DNA of 64,000 nucleotides, taken from Apis mellifera. Taxonomy: Eukaryota; Arthropoda; Insecta; Hymenoptera; Apidae. The stretch lies in contig NC_037645.1 of NCBI RefSeq assembly GCF_003254395.2, positions 7,501,229 to 7,565,228 of the forward strand, given 5' to 3'. Below, one piece after another: positions 40,701-50,046 of the stretch. The position numbers and the translations under genes are program-made. The notes beneath the pieces are model-generated. The model was not told where the DNA came from, ran no database searches, and was given only the letters and a program-made list of their open reading frames with translations. The number at the start of each line of letters is the position of its first letter. The stretch's first letter is position 1.

Positions 40701-43700
40701 ATCAATTCTGCAAGTTGAGGTAAATATAATATCAGTTACGACACGTTTCGAGAATCGATTTAATAAAATCTGATCGTATTTCTGTATCATTTTTTAGGTT
40801 AGGTCGAGTTAGGTCTACCTTCAGATCAAATGAAATCATAACAAAATAATATTTTTGCCCATAAATATACCCCTTTTATCAATTTATTCGAAGAATAATA
40901 TATTTAAACATACAAATTCTATCCTAATCGTCACGATTTTCATTTTAAAAAACTTATTCCCAGATCTTCAGACTATAATAGCACTTGAATCATAATTAAA
41001 ATGATGATTCGATACTCTCTCCTCATCGTTGATATTTCGTTTCAAAAAAAAACATAATCCATCCAAACTTAAGATCCTCCTTCTTTAAAGAACCCAAATT
41101 TCCAAAAAAAAAAAAGAAATCGAATTTTCCAAAATTTTTCCCCCTCGATAGGAATCAATTTCCCAACGAGATACCATTTCCAGCCGGCAAGTGGCGGCGG
41201 TGTGAAATGAAAACTGACAAACTGCGGGATGGTCGGTTAATAGGAACGCGATATCGCGTCACGCGGAGAGACGAGGGGTCGATCTGTGGGGCGAGGGTTT
41301 GATACATGACGACAGGCTAGAAGTGCGCGCTATTTTACAGTGCTTGGCCGACGAGGGTGTGTAAATACCTCGTGCAAAGAAATTCTTGCTTGCAAAAGCT
41401 TTGTCGCGCACGAGAAATTAAATTTAACGAAACGAAACGAAAGGATGATTTAAACGAGCAGATAAATTATTAACTAAATGGAAAATAAATGGTTAGAATA
41501 AAGAGATTTATGTAGAATAATGAAATACGAATTTGAAAATTTTCAATTCACGATTAGATGGAAGTTTCGTTTCAACTCGTCCAGTTGAATAAATTGTAAA
41601 GGAAAACATAAATTATACGAGATGGATATTGTAACGTGCGCAGGCATATGATGATCGAGGTGTGTTGCGCCATGTTGCAGAGGACGAGCACCAATCTATG
41701 GGGCGAGTGGATGGGCGTATTGCACGGTGACGAGGTTGAGTACGTGTTCGGCCATCCCCTGAACAAGTCTCTCAAGTACAGCGACAAGGAACGAGACCTG
41801 TCATTGAGGATGATACTCTACTTCTCCGAATTCGCCTATTTGGGGTAAGTTGACTCTTTCTTCCTTTCTTTCTCTCTTGCCCAGAGAGAAAGAAACTATT
41901 ATATATGGACGATTATTACTCGTGAAATAATATCGAACGAGTGGAATTGCTTTCTCACGAATCGAAATATTGTTTGAAATATTGTAAGAAAACAAAATTG
42001 TACGAATCTCAGAACGAAATGGTTATATAGTTACGATTCGAAAATAATTTGAAAATTTTGGAAAAGAAGATGTTTCAATTTATAATTGGAAGAAAAAATC
42101 ACAGATGGAAAGGTTTTTTGAAATAATAATTAAAGGGGATGAAGGGGGTTAAATAAATTTATCGTCGAAGATTCGAATCAAACTTCTTGCCCAAAAGAAA
42201 CTATTATCAGATAGTATGGACGATTATTACTCGTGAAATATCGAACGAGTGGGATTACTTTCTCACAAATCGAAATATTGTTTAAGAAAACAAAATTCGA
42301 TCTCTCGGAACGAAATGGTTATATGGTTAGGATTCGAAAATAATTTGAAAATTTTGGAAAAGAAGATGTTTCAATTTATAATTGGAAGAAAAAATCACGG
42401 ATGGAAAGGTTTTTTGAAATAATAATTAAAGGGGATGAAGGGGATTAAATAAATTTATCGTCGAAGATTTGAATCAAACTCGTCGTGTCTGGTAAGGTTA
42501 GTTAGTTGTTATCTGGCATCGTTCGTTACATTCGTAATCTAACTCTTGATCTATGTAGAATTCCAAGTTTGAAAAATAAGGTTGTGTGCCAGGGTGGAGG
42601 GAGAAGGGTGAAAAATTCATAGAAATTTATTAGACTGTCCTCCTTCGACCTGTTTTCTAGACCACCGTAAACCACACAGGAGCCCTCCATCATAGAAATT
42701 TTCCGGGAACGTTGGAAATGTCTAAAAAAATAAACGAACACTTCCATCATCGAAATTTTCTCGAAATGCTCGTACAAATTCAGAAAGGAGAGGATTTCAA
42801 ATAATGTTATAAGCCTATAAATATTTCTCTTTCTTCTTCTTCTATAATGATCGATAAAATTTTCCAAAAACTACCAAAATCTTGTATCTCAATGAACTTT
42901 CAAAGAAAAAGCTTTTAGAAACAACATCCACAAACTAATATATATATTCAAAAATTTCAATATCCTTTATGGAACACAATAATCTACCCAATTTTTAGAA
43001 AAGGATAATGGAGAAAAATATTTTTAATAATTCGAGCAATAAATTCAAAAAGATATAGAATAGAATAGACACAAGTATATAATATCGTTTATAAATTTCT
43101 CCAAAAAGAGAAAAGAAAAGAATATTCAAAATTCTCGTTCAGCATTGGGAGAGACACTTACTGACTTATATAAACGATCGGCGAGAGTCAATTCCGCTCT
43201 TAACGAAATGAAATTATATCGATCGCCTCGTCTTGTTTGCGAACACGGCCCCGTTCCTGTTGACCCGGCACACGGATTTTACGAAGCTGCATTATTATCG
43301 TCCAGCTTGCGTAGGATTGCACGCGATAGATCTGGAAGACGTATTGGACGCGTAAAGCCTATAAAGTGTGATCAAAGTGTGATGGCCGCGTATAAGGTGT
43401 ATCACGCGGCTAGGTACGTGGTCCCTATAAATAAATTAAACGTGGCCATTTCGCGAGGATGGTTTACTTAACGGGATAAGAATCGGGCGATATTTCATTC
43501 CGCGTGGGATTAACCGGTCGTAAATCAATGTCCGCTCGAATCGGGGCGGGGCAAGGCAAATTTATCGCGATTTAACGCGTTCCTCGCCAGATCGTATCGA
43601 GCAAAACCTTTTGTTTTTTCCTTTTTTTGGATTTATTTTTTTTTTTTTTTGGATTAATCCTTTGGACACGATTATAGATATCGTAGCTAATGTTTCATTT

Positions 43701-46700
43701 TGTTCAGCTTATTTTCAGGTTATCAGCAAGCACTGTAAAGTTTGAATTTTTCTGATTTGTTGGACTTTTTGCAAATTAACTTTCTATAATAGATATCTGT
43801 AAAAGTCATTTTAGAAAAGTTTATTAGAAAGTATTGTGAATTTTTTTGATTTGTTGGACTTTTTGGATATATAAATTAGTTTTTTTAATAGTAGATATCA
43901 AAAGATGTCATTAGAAAGTAGTGAAGTAACTTTTTGATATTACTAAATTGTAACTTTGGATATAAATTACTTTTCTGTAATAGTAGATGTCAGTTTGGAT
44001 TATTAGAAAGTGTGGAACTTTTCTGATTTGCTGGACTTTTTGAATACAAATTAATTTTTTTAATAGTAGATATGTAAAAGTCATTTTGGTTCATTAGAAA
44101 GTAGTGAAATAACTTGTAACTTTTGATATTACTAAATTGTAACTTTTGATTTTGTAGATGTCAATTTGGATTATTAGAAAGTATGGAGTATTGTAACTTT
44201 TGAATTTTTCTGATTCTGTTGGACTTTTTGAATACAAATTAATTTTTTTAATTAGATGTCAAAAGTCATTTTGGTTTAGAGAGTGTATAGTAATTTTAAA
44301 TTTTGAGTACAAATTATTTTTCTGTAATAGTAGATATTTGTAAAAATCATTTTGGTTTATTAGAAAGTGTATGGAGTATTGTGAATTTTTCTGATTTGTT
44401 GGACTTTTTGAATACAAATTAATTTTTTTAATAGTAGATATCAAAAGTCATTTTGGTTTAAAGAGTGTATAATAACTTGTACCTTTAAATTACTTTTCTG
44501 TAATACTAGATGTCAAAAGTCATTTTGATTATTAGAAAGTGTGGAGTAACTTTTGATACACTGAATTGTAAGTTTTGATTTTTTATGGACACAAATTACT
44601 TTTCTGCAACAATAAATGTCATTCTGTTTATTAAGAATTGTAGAGTATCGTAATTTTTTAATTTTCCTGATTTTTAAACAGCAATTTATTCTAGCCAATG
44701 TCACAATTCATTTCATTTGTCAGAAAATGGAATATAGTCTAACTTTCGATCGATCGACTCGATAACTTCCTTTATAAAAATAAACTCGTATCTAGAAATA
44801 TTTCCAAAACGTCACTCTGCTCGCATTTAAAACCACGATTCCATGCAAAATTGCATTTCGTATTCATGTCCGGTCCCGTTCCAACCACAACATCTAAATC
44901 CTAAAATAAAAAAATAAAAAGCACCGAAAAATTTCACGATTCTAAAATTTCCAAGAATCGAAACGAGGCGAAATAAAATTCCTCCACGCCTCCTCCCATC
45001 CAAAAATCTATCTTTCTTTCGCGAATCCTTTTAAAAAAAAAAAAACAATCTCAAATGTTTCACCAAAAAAATCGACCACGTTACGACGACCTTTCGTCGC
45101 GAGAATAGATCCCCGATCTCTATATCCGATATAGCCGATTAATAATTGCAGAAGGTTGGCCAGCAGAGGAGGAGGAGGCCTGTGACGTAGCCGGCCGAAC
45201 TCGGCCCTCGAATTAATTCCGTTCTGGGTTCATCGTTGTGTTTGACGACTGCGATTAAATATTAAAGATCGCGAGGCTACGACGCGTTCCGTGGCTCGGC
45301 TTTTCAATCTGGGTTAACTGGAAACTGAAGAATTATTTATCGACGCTTGGACACAAAGAGGCCGATATGTCACGTGTCGAGCGGACATCATCCATCAAGC
45401 CTCCGGCTTTCTTTATTTTTCTCTCTCTCTCTCTCTCTCTTTCCTTTTTTTTTCATTCCAAACGATTATCAATTTATCTAGGAATCTTTGTAACACGTTG
45501 ATTATTTTTTTTCTCTCTGTCTCTCTTTTTCTTTCTTTTATATATATATTTTTTATTTTGTTTTTGATTGTTGTTTTCTTTGCGTTATCCCTGGTATTTT
45601 ACACGTACTCGATATATATTATTCCGTTGTATCATTTTGTTTCGATGAGTATGCTTTGCCTCGTAATTAGTTTCGATGAACAACGCTTGATGAACGAGAA
45701 GGAGATGGATATGTCGACGGCTAATTGATTAACGGGGAAGATGGCCCGTGTAAATGTTTGATTGATACGCGGATCGTGGCGAGAAGGCGTGCTCTTTCAA
45801 TAATTAATAAACCATCCAAAACTTTCAATAATTAATAAACATTCCTGAAACTGTCCAATTTATTAACATTGGTGGCATCGGTTGTTTGTTAATTTTAAAC
45901 GAGATCGGATTAAATATGCTCGCCTCGATGTTGTGTGTCACTTGAGTTAATTATCTGCGAAACAATTCTTTTCTGACGTTGATAATTAGTGATACGACGT
46001 GAAAAAAAATGTATATAAATTTGTCGTTTTCCATACGATGTTGTGTTGTCCCCGTACGATCGTTATAAACTTATATCGTTTCGAACACAATATATATTTT
46101 TTTAAGAATTATTAATTGTTAATAAATATGTGTTTGGACGTTGAACGAATATTTTACATTAATTTCTTTTTTTTCAGAAAACCAACGAAAGAAGACTCTG
46201 AATGGCCATCGTATTCGAGAGACGAACCAAAATACTTCATCTTCGATGCGGAGAAGACTGGACTTGGTAAAGGGCCACGTACCACGTATTGTGCTTTCTG
46301 GAACGAATTTCTACCAAAGTTGAAAGGAATACCAGGTTCGTACCAAGTTTTTGAATTTTTTGAAATATTTTTTAATGATATTTTAAGTAAGTAATTTTTG
46401 TATTTCTAAATTTTTTTTCTCTTTCCCTTTAGAAATTTTGATGTCAATTGCTTTTATTAATACCTATTATTTATCCCTCCTGTTTGTTTTTTTTCTTCAA
46501 ATTTGTTCTTCTTTCTTAAAGAACCATACGCTAGTTCTTTTAAGAAAATCATCGTATCCTTTTTCTTCCTTCTCTCTTATATTACTGAAAAAGTTCCTTG
46601 GAATTTTTTCCTATAATCTTCTTTCCTTTTACAAAAGGACTTAAATGGAATCGCGTGTTCGTCAGAAATTTTTCATTAAAGATCTCTTCTTTTCTTTAAA

Positions 46701-49700
46701 GATCTTATAAGAACCAGTTTTTTAAATAATTACATCATTTATACAACAATAAACAACATATAATTCTCAAAAAACTATACATGATAAATATTATTATTAA
46801 TATTTCGACTTCCGAATAATAATAATGATGGGAAGAGTATTTATTTTTTCAATTCACTGTGTGTTGTTATCCTCATTTTTTTATCTTGGATAAAGATTGT
46901 TGTAACATTTGTACAAGAGCAAGGAAAGAAAAATGGCGGAAAAAACCATTAGAAAAATTACTTCCCCCGTTCGAGGAATCGAACCCGTGACCTCCAAGAC
47001 GCGAGTCGACTGCTCTATCCACCACGCCACCAACACCTTCCTTTAATCCATCGTTACACGAGCCTTTTTTGTTACCTCTTGTATAATACATATATATCTT
47101 ATTTTCCGTGAAAAATATCATTCACATCACGCAAGTGGGTGCACGTTATCTAAAACTCCTCGTCGTTGTCTTCGATCACCACTGGCGAGTTATTTTATTT
47201 TTTTTATTTCCACCATCGAGCACGATGCCTCGTTTGCCCACGGCATTAACAGCAGTTACCACAGCCAATTATTACTATGTCTAGAAATTATCCAACCCAT
47301 CTATCTACGATAATGCGAGGCGATAAATAATTCAAAGCTGGGTCGCGAGATTTTCGATGTTGTTTCCACGTTTCGAACAATTATCCAGGTTGTTGTCGTC
47401 GCGTGACGATTCATCCACCCTCCCCTCTCCTCACCCCCTTCCCGCATAATTCCCAGCGTTTGTTTGCTCGAGATTGTTCCGGATTAAAGCTGGTATTTGG
47501 TCGAATCGAATTCGATGTCGCCACTCCCCTTCCTGGTTATCGTTCCACCAAACGAAATTGCTTCCAAACCCCACGTCCTTCGTTTCTTAACGAACGTTTT
47601 GCCAAGATCCAAAAAAAAAAGAGGGAGATGAATTCTTCTATAGATAGAATGATGAGACTCGTAGAAAAGAATTGTTGAATTAATTGTTCGTTGGATTGAT
47701 ATAAATTAATTCTCTTCTGGATTCTTTTTTCTTTTTTTTTTTCCAAAGATCGTTTAGTTTCGATCTCTAACTTCTTACTTTTTTTTTTCTATTTATCAAA
47801 GGGATTAAGATAATCTAAGAGATTAAATATATGAAAATTTATGGTTAATGTTCCTCGCTATAAAAAAAAATCTATTACACGATATTACCGGACAAGGGAT
47901 TATTTTTCTTCTTCCTCCTTTATCACGATACTCGGCGATAATTTCTTATCGCGCCTCGATCCTTCGTTAACCATCCGTAATTGGTCGAAACTCACGAAAA
48001 TTGTTCGATCAAGGGGGAGATTAGAATATTTCTTTTTTTTAAGAATATTCAAGAATAAAATATCGATTCTTCTATATTAACTTTTGTTATTTCCAGTTAT
48101 TCGAAGTTACAATTGTAAAATATTTTAAAGAATAATCGGCAAAAATTTTATTTCTAAATAGATTATGCTCGAGTTAATATAAAATTAAATAAATTCGACA
48201 GTAATTGTTTTGTGAATCGAAAGCAACTCTGGAGAATTTTAGATATTGTTTTAAATTTTATTCTCAAAGGATTCTATTAAAAAATTATGGAGAGAATTAT
48301 TATTATATCTCGAACAATCATTGTCTTAACTAAAATTCTCACCCCCAAAGTATCGGTTTCCCTGGTCGGTTGTAAGGCCAATTCCTAGAAACACCAGGCT
48401 ATAACGGTTAATGCTTGTTTAACTTTCGCCGTTAAACTCCGAAATAACGTTGGTATTACAGCGTTCAACGTGCCCACCAATCTTCAGGCGGCAGCTTAAT
48501 TAATGGGACACTTAGCCGCCATCCCTCACCGAGGGGATGCAAATTGCCACCCACCTCGTTTCTTTTAATAACAATCGCCAGCAGACGGTGGTGGTTAAAG
48601 GGCTCGTGTACACGAGTGGAACGCAATCTCTCGAAACGTTGTGTGCACGCTTAATAGGTTTTTTGATCATCGGTCGAAAATTTAATATCTTTGATGGATC
48701 AAAAATTGATACTGTTCTGTTAAACCAGAATTGAAATCTTTGTACGTTTGTTATTGGATGGAAAACGAGATTAGAGGATATTTATTTGTAATGAATAGGA
48801 AATGTTCAAATGATCCTAACCTCTTTTACAATATCTTTAAATCCGCAATGGTTCAAATAAAATCCCTCCTTTCAAAAATTCCACTGAATATATTATATAT
48901 TCTCTGCATTGAATTATATTGTTGTGGCCATATATTTTGATTATTCGTGACAAATTGTAAATTTTCAACGTGTATAATCATTTAAAATAATTACCGATCG
49001 AGTTTATTTGGCAACATAACCTAAAAATTATCGATAAATTAATTGTCTAAAAGATATACATATATAGTTTCTAGCAATTTTATACAAGTTTGTATAAAAG
49101 AAGATGAAGAAATTCAAAGGTGAGAAACAATGTATTTAAAAGAAACTGGAAGGGAGGTGGGATTGCGTGACGAACTCTCGTGATCGATCTTCCTTATTTA
49201 ATGGCGGATCGCGTAACAGTCGGAACCAAGAGCTTCGACTATTTTTCGCCTTTCGTTCGGAAACACCAAGTGGCCACGAATCGACCAGGCAACTTGTGGA
49301 TTAAAAAACTTTTATCGTCAACAAGATTAAACAATTTACAAATTTACTACACATTTTCTTTTTATTCGTTCACCTTTCGTTTCAACCTCTATAATAATTA
49401 TATCTCCTCATATAATGTATTCTACTTTTAATTTCAATACACCTGTTTCTCTACCCGTATTTTCATAAAAATTTTTCACAAAATGTATTTTTCCCTCTCT
49501 TTCAAAATAATATAGAAAAAGAAATACTTGCCAGGCAAATTATTCCCGAACGAACTTATCTTCGAATCGCCACGCCAACCCCTTTTCAACCATTTTCACC
49601 GATTGTTCCTCCAATTTTCTTGTTCCAGATCCAGCGCCCAATACCTGCAAGGTGATAGCCTCGAGCGTGTCGGCCGGCGAGGGGGGGCTAGGGAATTCCC

Positions 49701-49750
49701 TAGCGATCACGGCGCTGTCGTCGATCCTTGTCCTGTCGAGAGTGATTTAA
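27606..49750 (+). CDS. AChE-2: Acetylcholinesterase (Drosophila Ace type), C-terminal 198 residues in four exons
   Basis: Join of 27606-27758, 41681-41844, 46178-46335 and 49629-49750; all introns are GT-AG and the phases close exactly. The enzyme hydrolyses acetylcholine at synapses. Visible marks are the block RTSTNLWGEWMGVLHGDE with the catalytic His (codon 41723-41725), the disulfide pair Cys in FICPS and Cys in YCAFWNEFLP, an Asn-Lys-Ser sequon, a late cysteine (NTCKV) that in this family links two subunits, and a hydrophobic GPI tail. From knowledge of the family, the WGEWMGVLHGDE block matches Drosophila Ace better than mosquito ace-1, so this should be the membrane-anchored bee AChE-2. 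The catalytic Ser (GESAG region) and Glu were not found upstream in the window, so the gene is partial here. Family assignment is firm; the paralogue is very likely. Confidence 0.93.
27780..28042. promoter_or_regulatory. Cluster of four CACGTG E-boxes at the start of intron A-B
   Basis: Exact CACGTG sites are at 27780-27785, 27817-27822, 27940-27945 and 28037-28042, starting 22 bp after the exon A donor. A (TA)n run (27838-27887) sits between the second and third. CACGTG is the core site for bHLH factors such as CLOCK/CYCLE, Myc/Max, USF and MITF. The cluster suggests an intronic control element; this is inferred from sequence only. Confidence 0.35.
27838..27887. repeat. (TA)n microsatellite, about 25 units
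   Basis: Uninterrupted TA run 80 bp after the exon A donor. Likely length-variable. Other (TA)n runs are at 11336-11361, 30198-30228 and 37720-37768. Confidence 0.95.
29718..29870. repeat. Tandem duplication with poly-A and (AAT)n
   Basis: Two copies of TTCGAATATTTCTTCTGCAT followed by an A run and an (AAT)n run, starting near 29721 and 29801. A slippage-prone low-complexity block. Confidence 0.8.
30590..31460. repeat. Tandem repeat of 330-350 bp units
   Basis: GAGGTGGATGAAGTTTAA starts near 30594 and 30924; a third, more diverged copy (GAGATGGATGAAGTGTGA) starts near 31274. Units share AAATTTAGGATAAGTGAAAT and AAAGTTCTCC blocks. Reading frames here are repeat by-products. Confidence 0.85.
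31461..36327. other. Intron spacer with poly-T and one dispersed motif copy
   Basis: Unique AT-rich DNA with T runs near 32623 and 34388, a CpG-containing stretch at 32.4-33.4 kb and a dispersed motif copy at 33838. Open frames near 32446-32853 (minus) and 33126-33529 (plus) are not recognisable. Confidence 0.5.
36328..36413. repeat. (CT)n microsatellite with TTTC interruptions
   Basis: About 86 bp of CT repeats broken by TTTC. It ends directly before a GC-richer island. GAGA-type sequence on the other strand can bind GAGA factor in insects; no evidence of use here. Confidence 0.93.
36430..36700. promoter_or_regulatory. GC-richer island after a (CT)n tract, intron A-B
   Basis: Follows the long (CT)n run ending at about 36413. 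It contains a run of CGT repeats at about 36491-36510 and otherwise unique CpG-containing sequence. The open frame across it has no recognisable product. Confidence 0.2.
37030..37700. repeat. Minisatellite of four units, 166-173 bp
   Basis: TTAAGTGATGGGTTTAARTC recurs near 37154, 37327, 37493 and 37659. Units share AAATGAAAACTAATTTTA and ATATTCTTCGTCAT. The GTGATGGGTTTAAG core also appears, inverted, in the array at 39.4-40.0 kb. Confidence 0.9.
39360..40020. repeat. Minisatellite of about five units, 124-137 bp
   Basis: AGATTCTTAAACCCATCACT near 39526 and 39650, with decayed copies near 39774 and 39911. Units share AAATTTCATCGTACAAGG and GGAATTAATTTGAATCGA. Single copies of the GAGTGATGGGTTTAAG core flank it on both sides (+ strand at 39090, reversed near 40040 and 40133). 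Confidence 0.88.
41681..41844 (+). CDS. AChE-2: AChE exon B with catalytic histidine
   Basis: The acceptor is GTTGCAG at 41680 and the donor is GG|GTAAGT at 41845. The exon has 54 full codons plus two bases (phase 2). It encodes the highly conserved RTSTNLWGEWMGVLHGDE block; the His codon is 41723-41725. It then gives EVEYVFGHPLN and an Asn-Lys-Ser glycosylation sequon at the same place as one in Drosophila Ace. An upstream AG at 41642-41643 is also possible, but the reading after it does not match the family. Confidence 0.94.
41879..42485. repeat. Two-copy tandem duplication of about 310 bp after the exon B donor
   Basis: The copies start near 41879 and 42189. Long stretches are nearly identical, such as AAGATGTTTCAATTTATAAT and AATTAAAGGGGATGAAGG. 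High similarity suggests recent duplication compared with the other arrays. It begins 34 bp after the donor. Confidence 0.9.
43141..43610. promoter_or_regulatory. GC-richer island in intron B-C
   Basis: A block of balanced composition between AT-rich sequences. An open frame of 108 codons (43145-43471, + strand) runs through most of it, but its product matches nothing I know and no splice or promoter context supports it. A tandem AAAGTGTGATC word occurs near 43366-43383. A noncoding conserved element is the more likely reading. Confidence 0.22.
43670..44720. repeat. AT-rich minisatellite with irregular units of about 90 and 180 bp
   Basis: TGGACTTTTTG recurs near 43760, 43854, 44031, 44219 and 44399. 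Shared parts are TTTTTAATAGTAGATATC, AAAAGTCATTTTGG and TTATTAGAAAGT. Unit spacing suggests a 90-bp half-unit with a doubled form. Confidence 0.85.
45090..45420. promoter_or_regulatory. GC-richer island in intron B-C with CRE-like and E-box sites
   Basis: CpG-containing block with TGACGTAG near 45182, paired CGGCC words and CACGTG near 45370. It ends in a (CT)n run from about 45420. No coding frame is recognisable. Confidence 0.22.
46178..46335 (+). CDS. AChE-2: AChE exon C (EWP and CAFWNEFLP blocks)
   Basis: The acceptor is TTTTTTCAG at 46177. The first base completes the Gly codon split from exon B; 52 codons follow and one base is left over (phase 1). It encodes KPTKEDSEWP, a YFIFD strand and TTYCAFWNEFLPKLKGIP. 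The Cys is the partner of the exon A Cys in the last intrachain disulfide of cholinesterases. The donor CAG|GTTCGT is only moderate; a perfect GTAAGT lies 51 nt downstream in the same phase (see findings). Confidence 0.9.
46965..47040 (-). pseudogene. tRNA-derived SINE head or tRNA pseudogene
   Basis: On the minus strand the stretch has a pol III A box (TGGCGTGGTGG, 47019-47029) and an exact B box (GGTTCGATTCC, 46975-46985) at tRNA-like spacing. The acceptor arms do not pair and the T stem has two mismatches, so it does not look like a working tRNA. A SINE promoter head or an old tRNA copy fits best. It lies in intron C-D, antisense to AChE-2. Confidence 0.5.
48340..48640. promoter_or_regulatory. 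GC-richer noncoding island in intron C-D
   Basis: Unique, moderately GC-rich sequence with AACGTT and GGCGGC words, about 1 kb upstream of the terminal exon acceptor. No frame is recognisable as protein. Confidence 0.18.
49629..49750 (+). CDS. AChE-2: AChE terminal exon: dimer cysteine, GPI-anchor signal, stop
   Basis: The acceptor is CTTGTTCCAG at 49628. Two bases complete an Asp codon, then 39 residues and TAA at 49748-49750. NTCKV supplies the cysteine that in insect AChE joins subunits. A small-residue stretch (SSVSAGEGG) is followed by a hydrophobic tail (LAITALSSILVL) and a short end, the usual form of a cleaved GPI-attachment signal. So the enzyme is expected on the outer membrane leaflet. 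A second AG six bases downstream could remove two residues without a frameshift. Confidence 0.88.
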
Positions 49751-50046
49751 AGTAAGGACGGGGGGGCCGTTTATCGATCGAGAGCCTGAAAGCCGGCAAC
49801 CCGGGGTTCAAAGACGGCAGTCTTGCTTGCACTTGCTGTTAAGGCTGTTTAGTCCAGGATCTCAGTTTAGCGCGTTTCATTTCAACGCTCTCTCTGTTAA
49901 TCGTCTCTGGAATCGTCGATGGATCCCGGCTACCTTCTTTTCCCTATCTTTCCCTATGGTGGTCGTTCATCACTTCTCTCTTCCTCCTCCTCCTTTCCTT
50001 TCTTCCTTCCTCTTCCTCCTCCTCGAATAGAGAAAAAGTAAATAAA
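49751..50046 (+). other. Probable AChE-2 3' UTR start with first poly(A) signal candidate
   Basis: Sequence after the TAA stays GC-richer for about 250 bp, then turns into pyrimidine-rich and AT-rich DNA. The first AATAAA after the stop is at 50041-50046. Many more AATAAA words follow in this AT-rich DNA, so the true cleavage site is uncertain. Confidence 0.4.

Larger units (their letters stand above)
27759..41680 (+). other. AChE-2 intron A-B (13.9 kb)
   Basis: Starts GTAGGT and ends TTGCAG. It contains a (TA)n run 80 bp after the donor, a cluster of E-boxes, arrays at about 30.6-31.5, 37.0-37.7 and 39.4-40.0 kb, and three copies of a dispersed motif. No nested gene could be supported. Confidence 0.88.
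41845..46177 (+). other. AChE-2 intron B-C (4.3 kb)
   Basis: Starts GTAAGT and ends TTTCAG. It holds a two-copy duplication of about 310 bp straight after the donor, a GC-richer island near 43.15-43.6 kb, an array at 43.7-44.7 kb and another GC-richer block at 45.1-45.4 kb. Confidence 0.88.
46336..49628 (+). other. AChE-2 intron C-D (3.3 kb)
   Basis: Starts GTTCGT and ends TTCCAG. It contains a competing consensus donor at 46387, a tRNA-derived SINE-like piece near 47.0 kb on the minus strand and a GC-richer block at 48.34-48.64 kb. Confidence 0.86.

Noticed and set aside
43145..43471. Open frame of 108 codons in intron B-C
   Set aside because: Looks protein-like in composition but matches no family I know and sits in a GC-richer noncoding-type island; kept only as an island.
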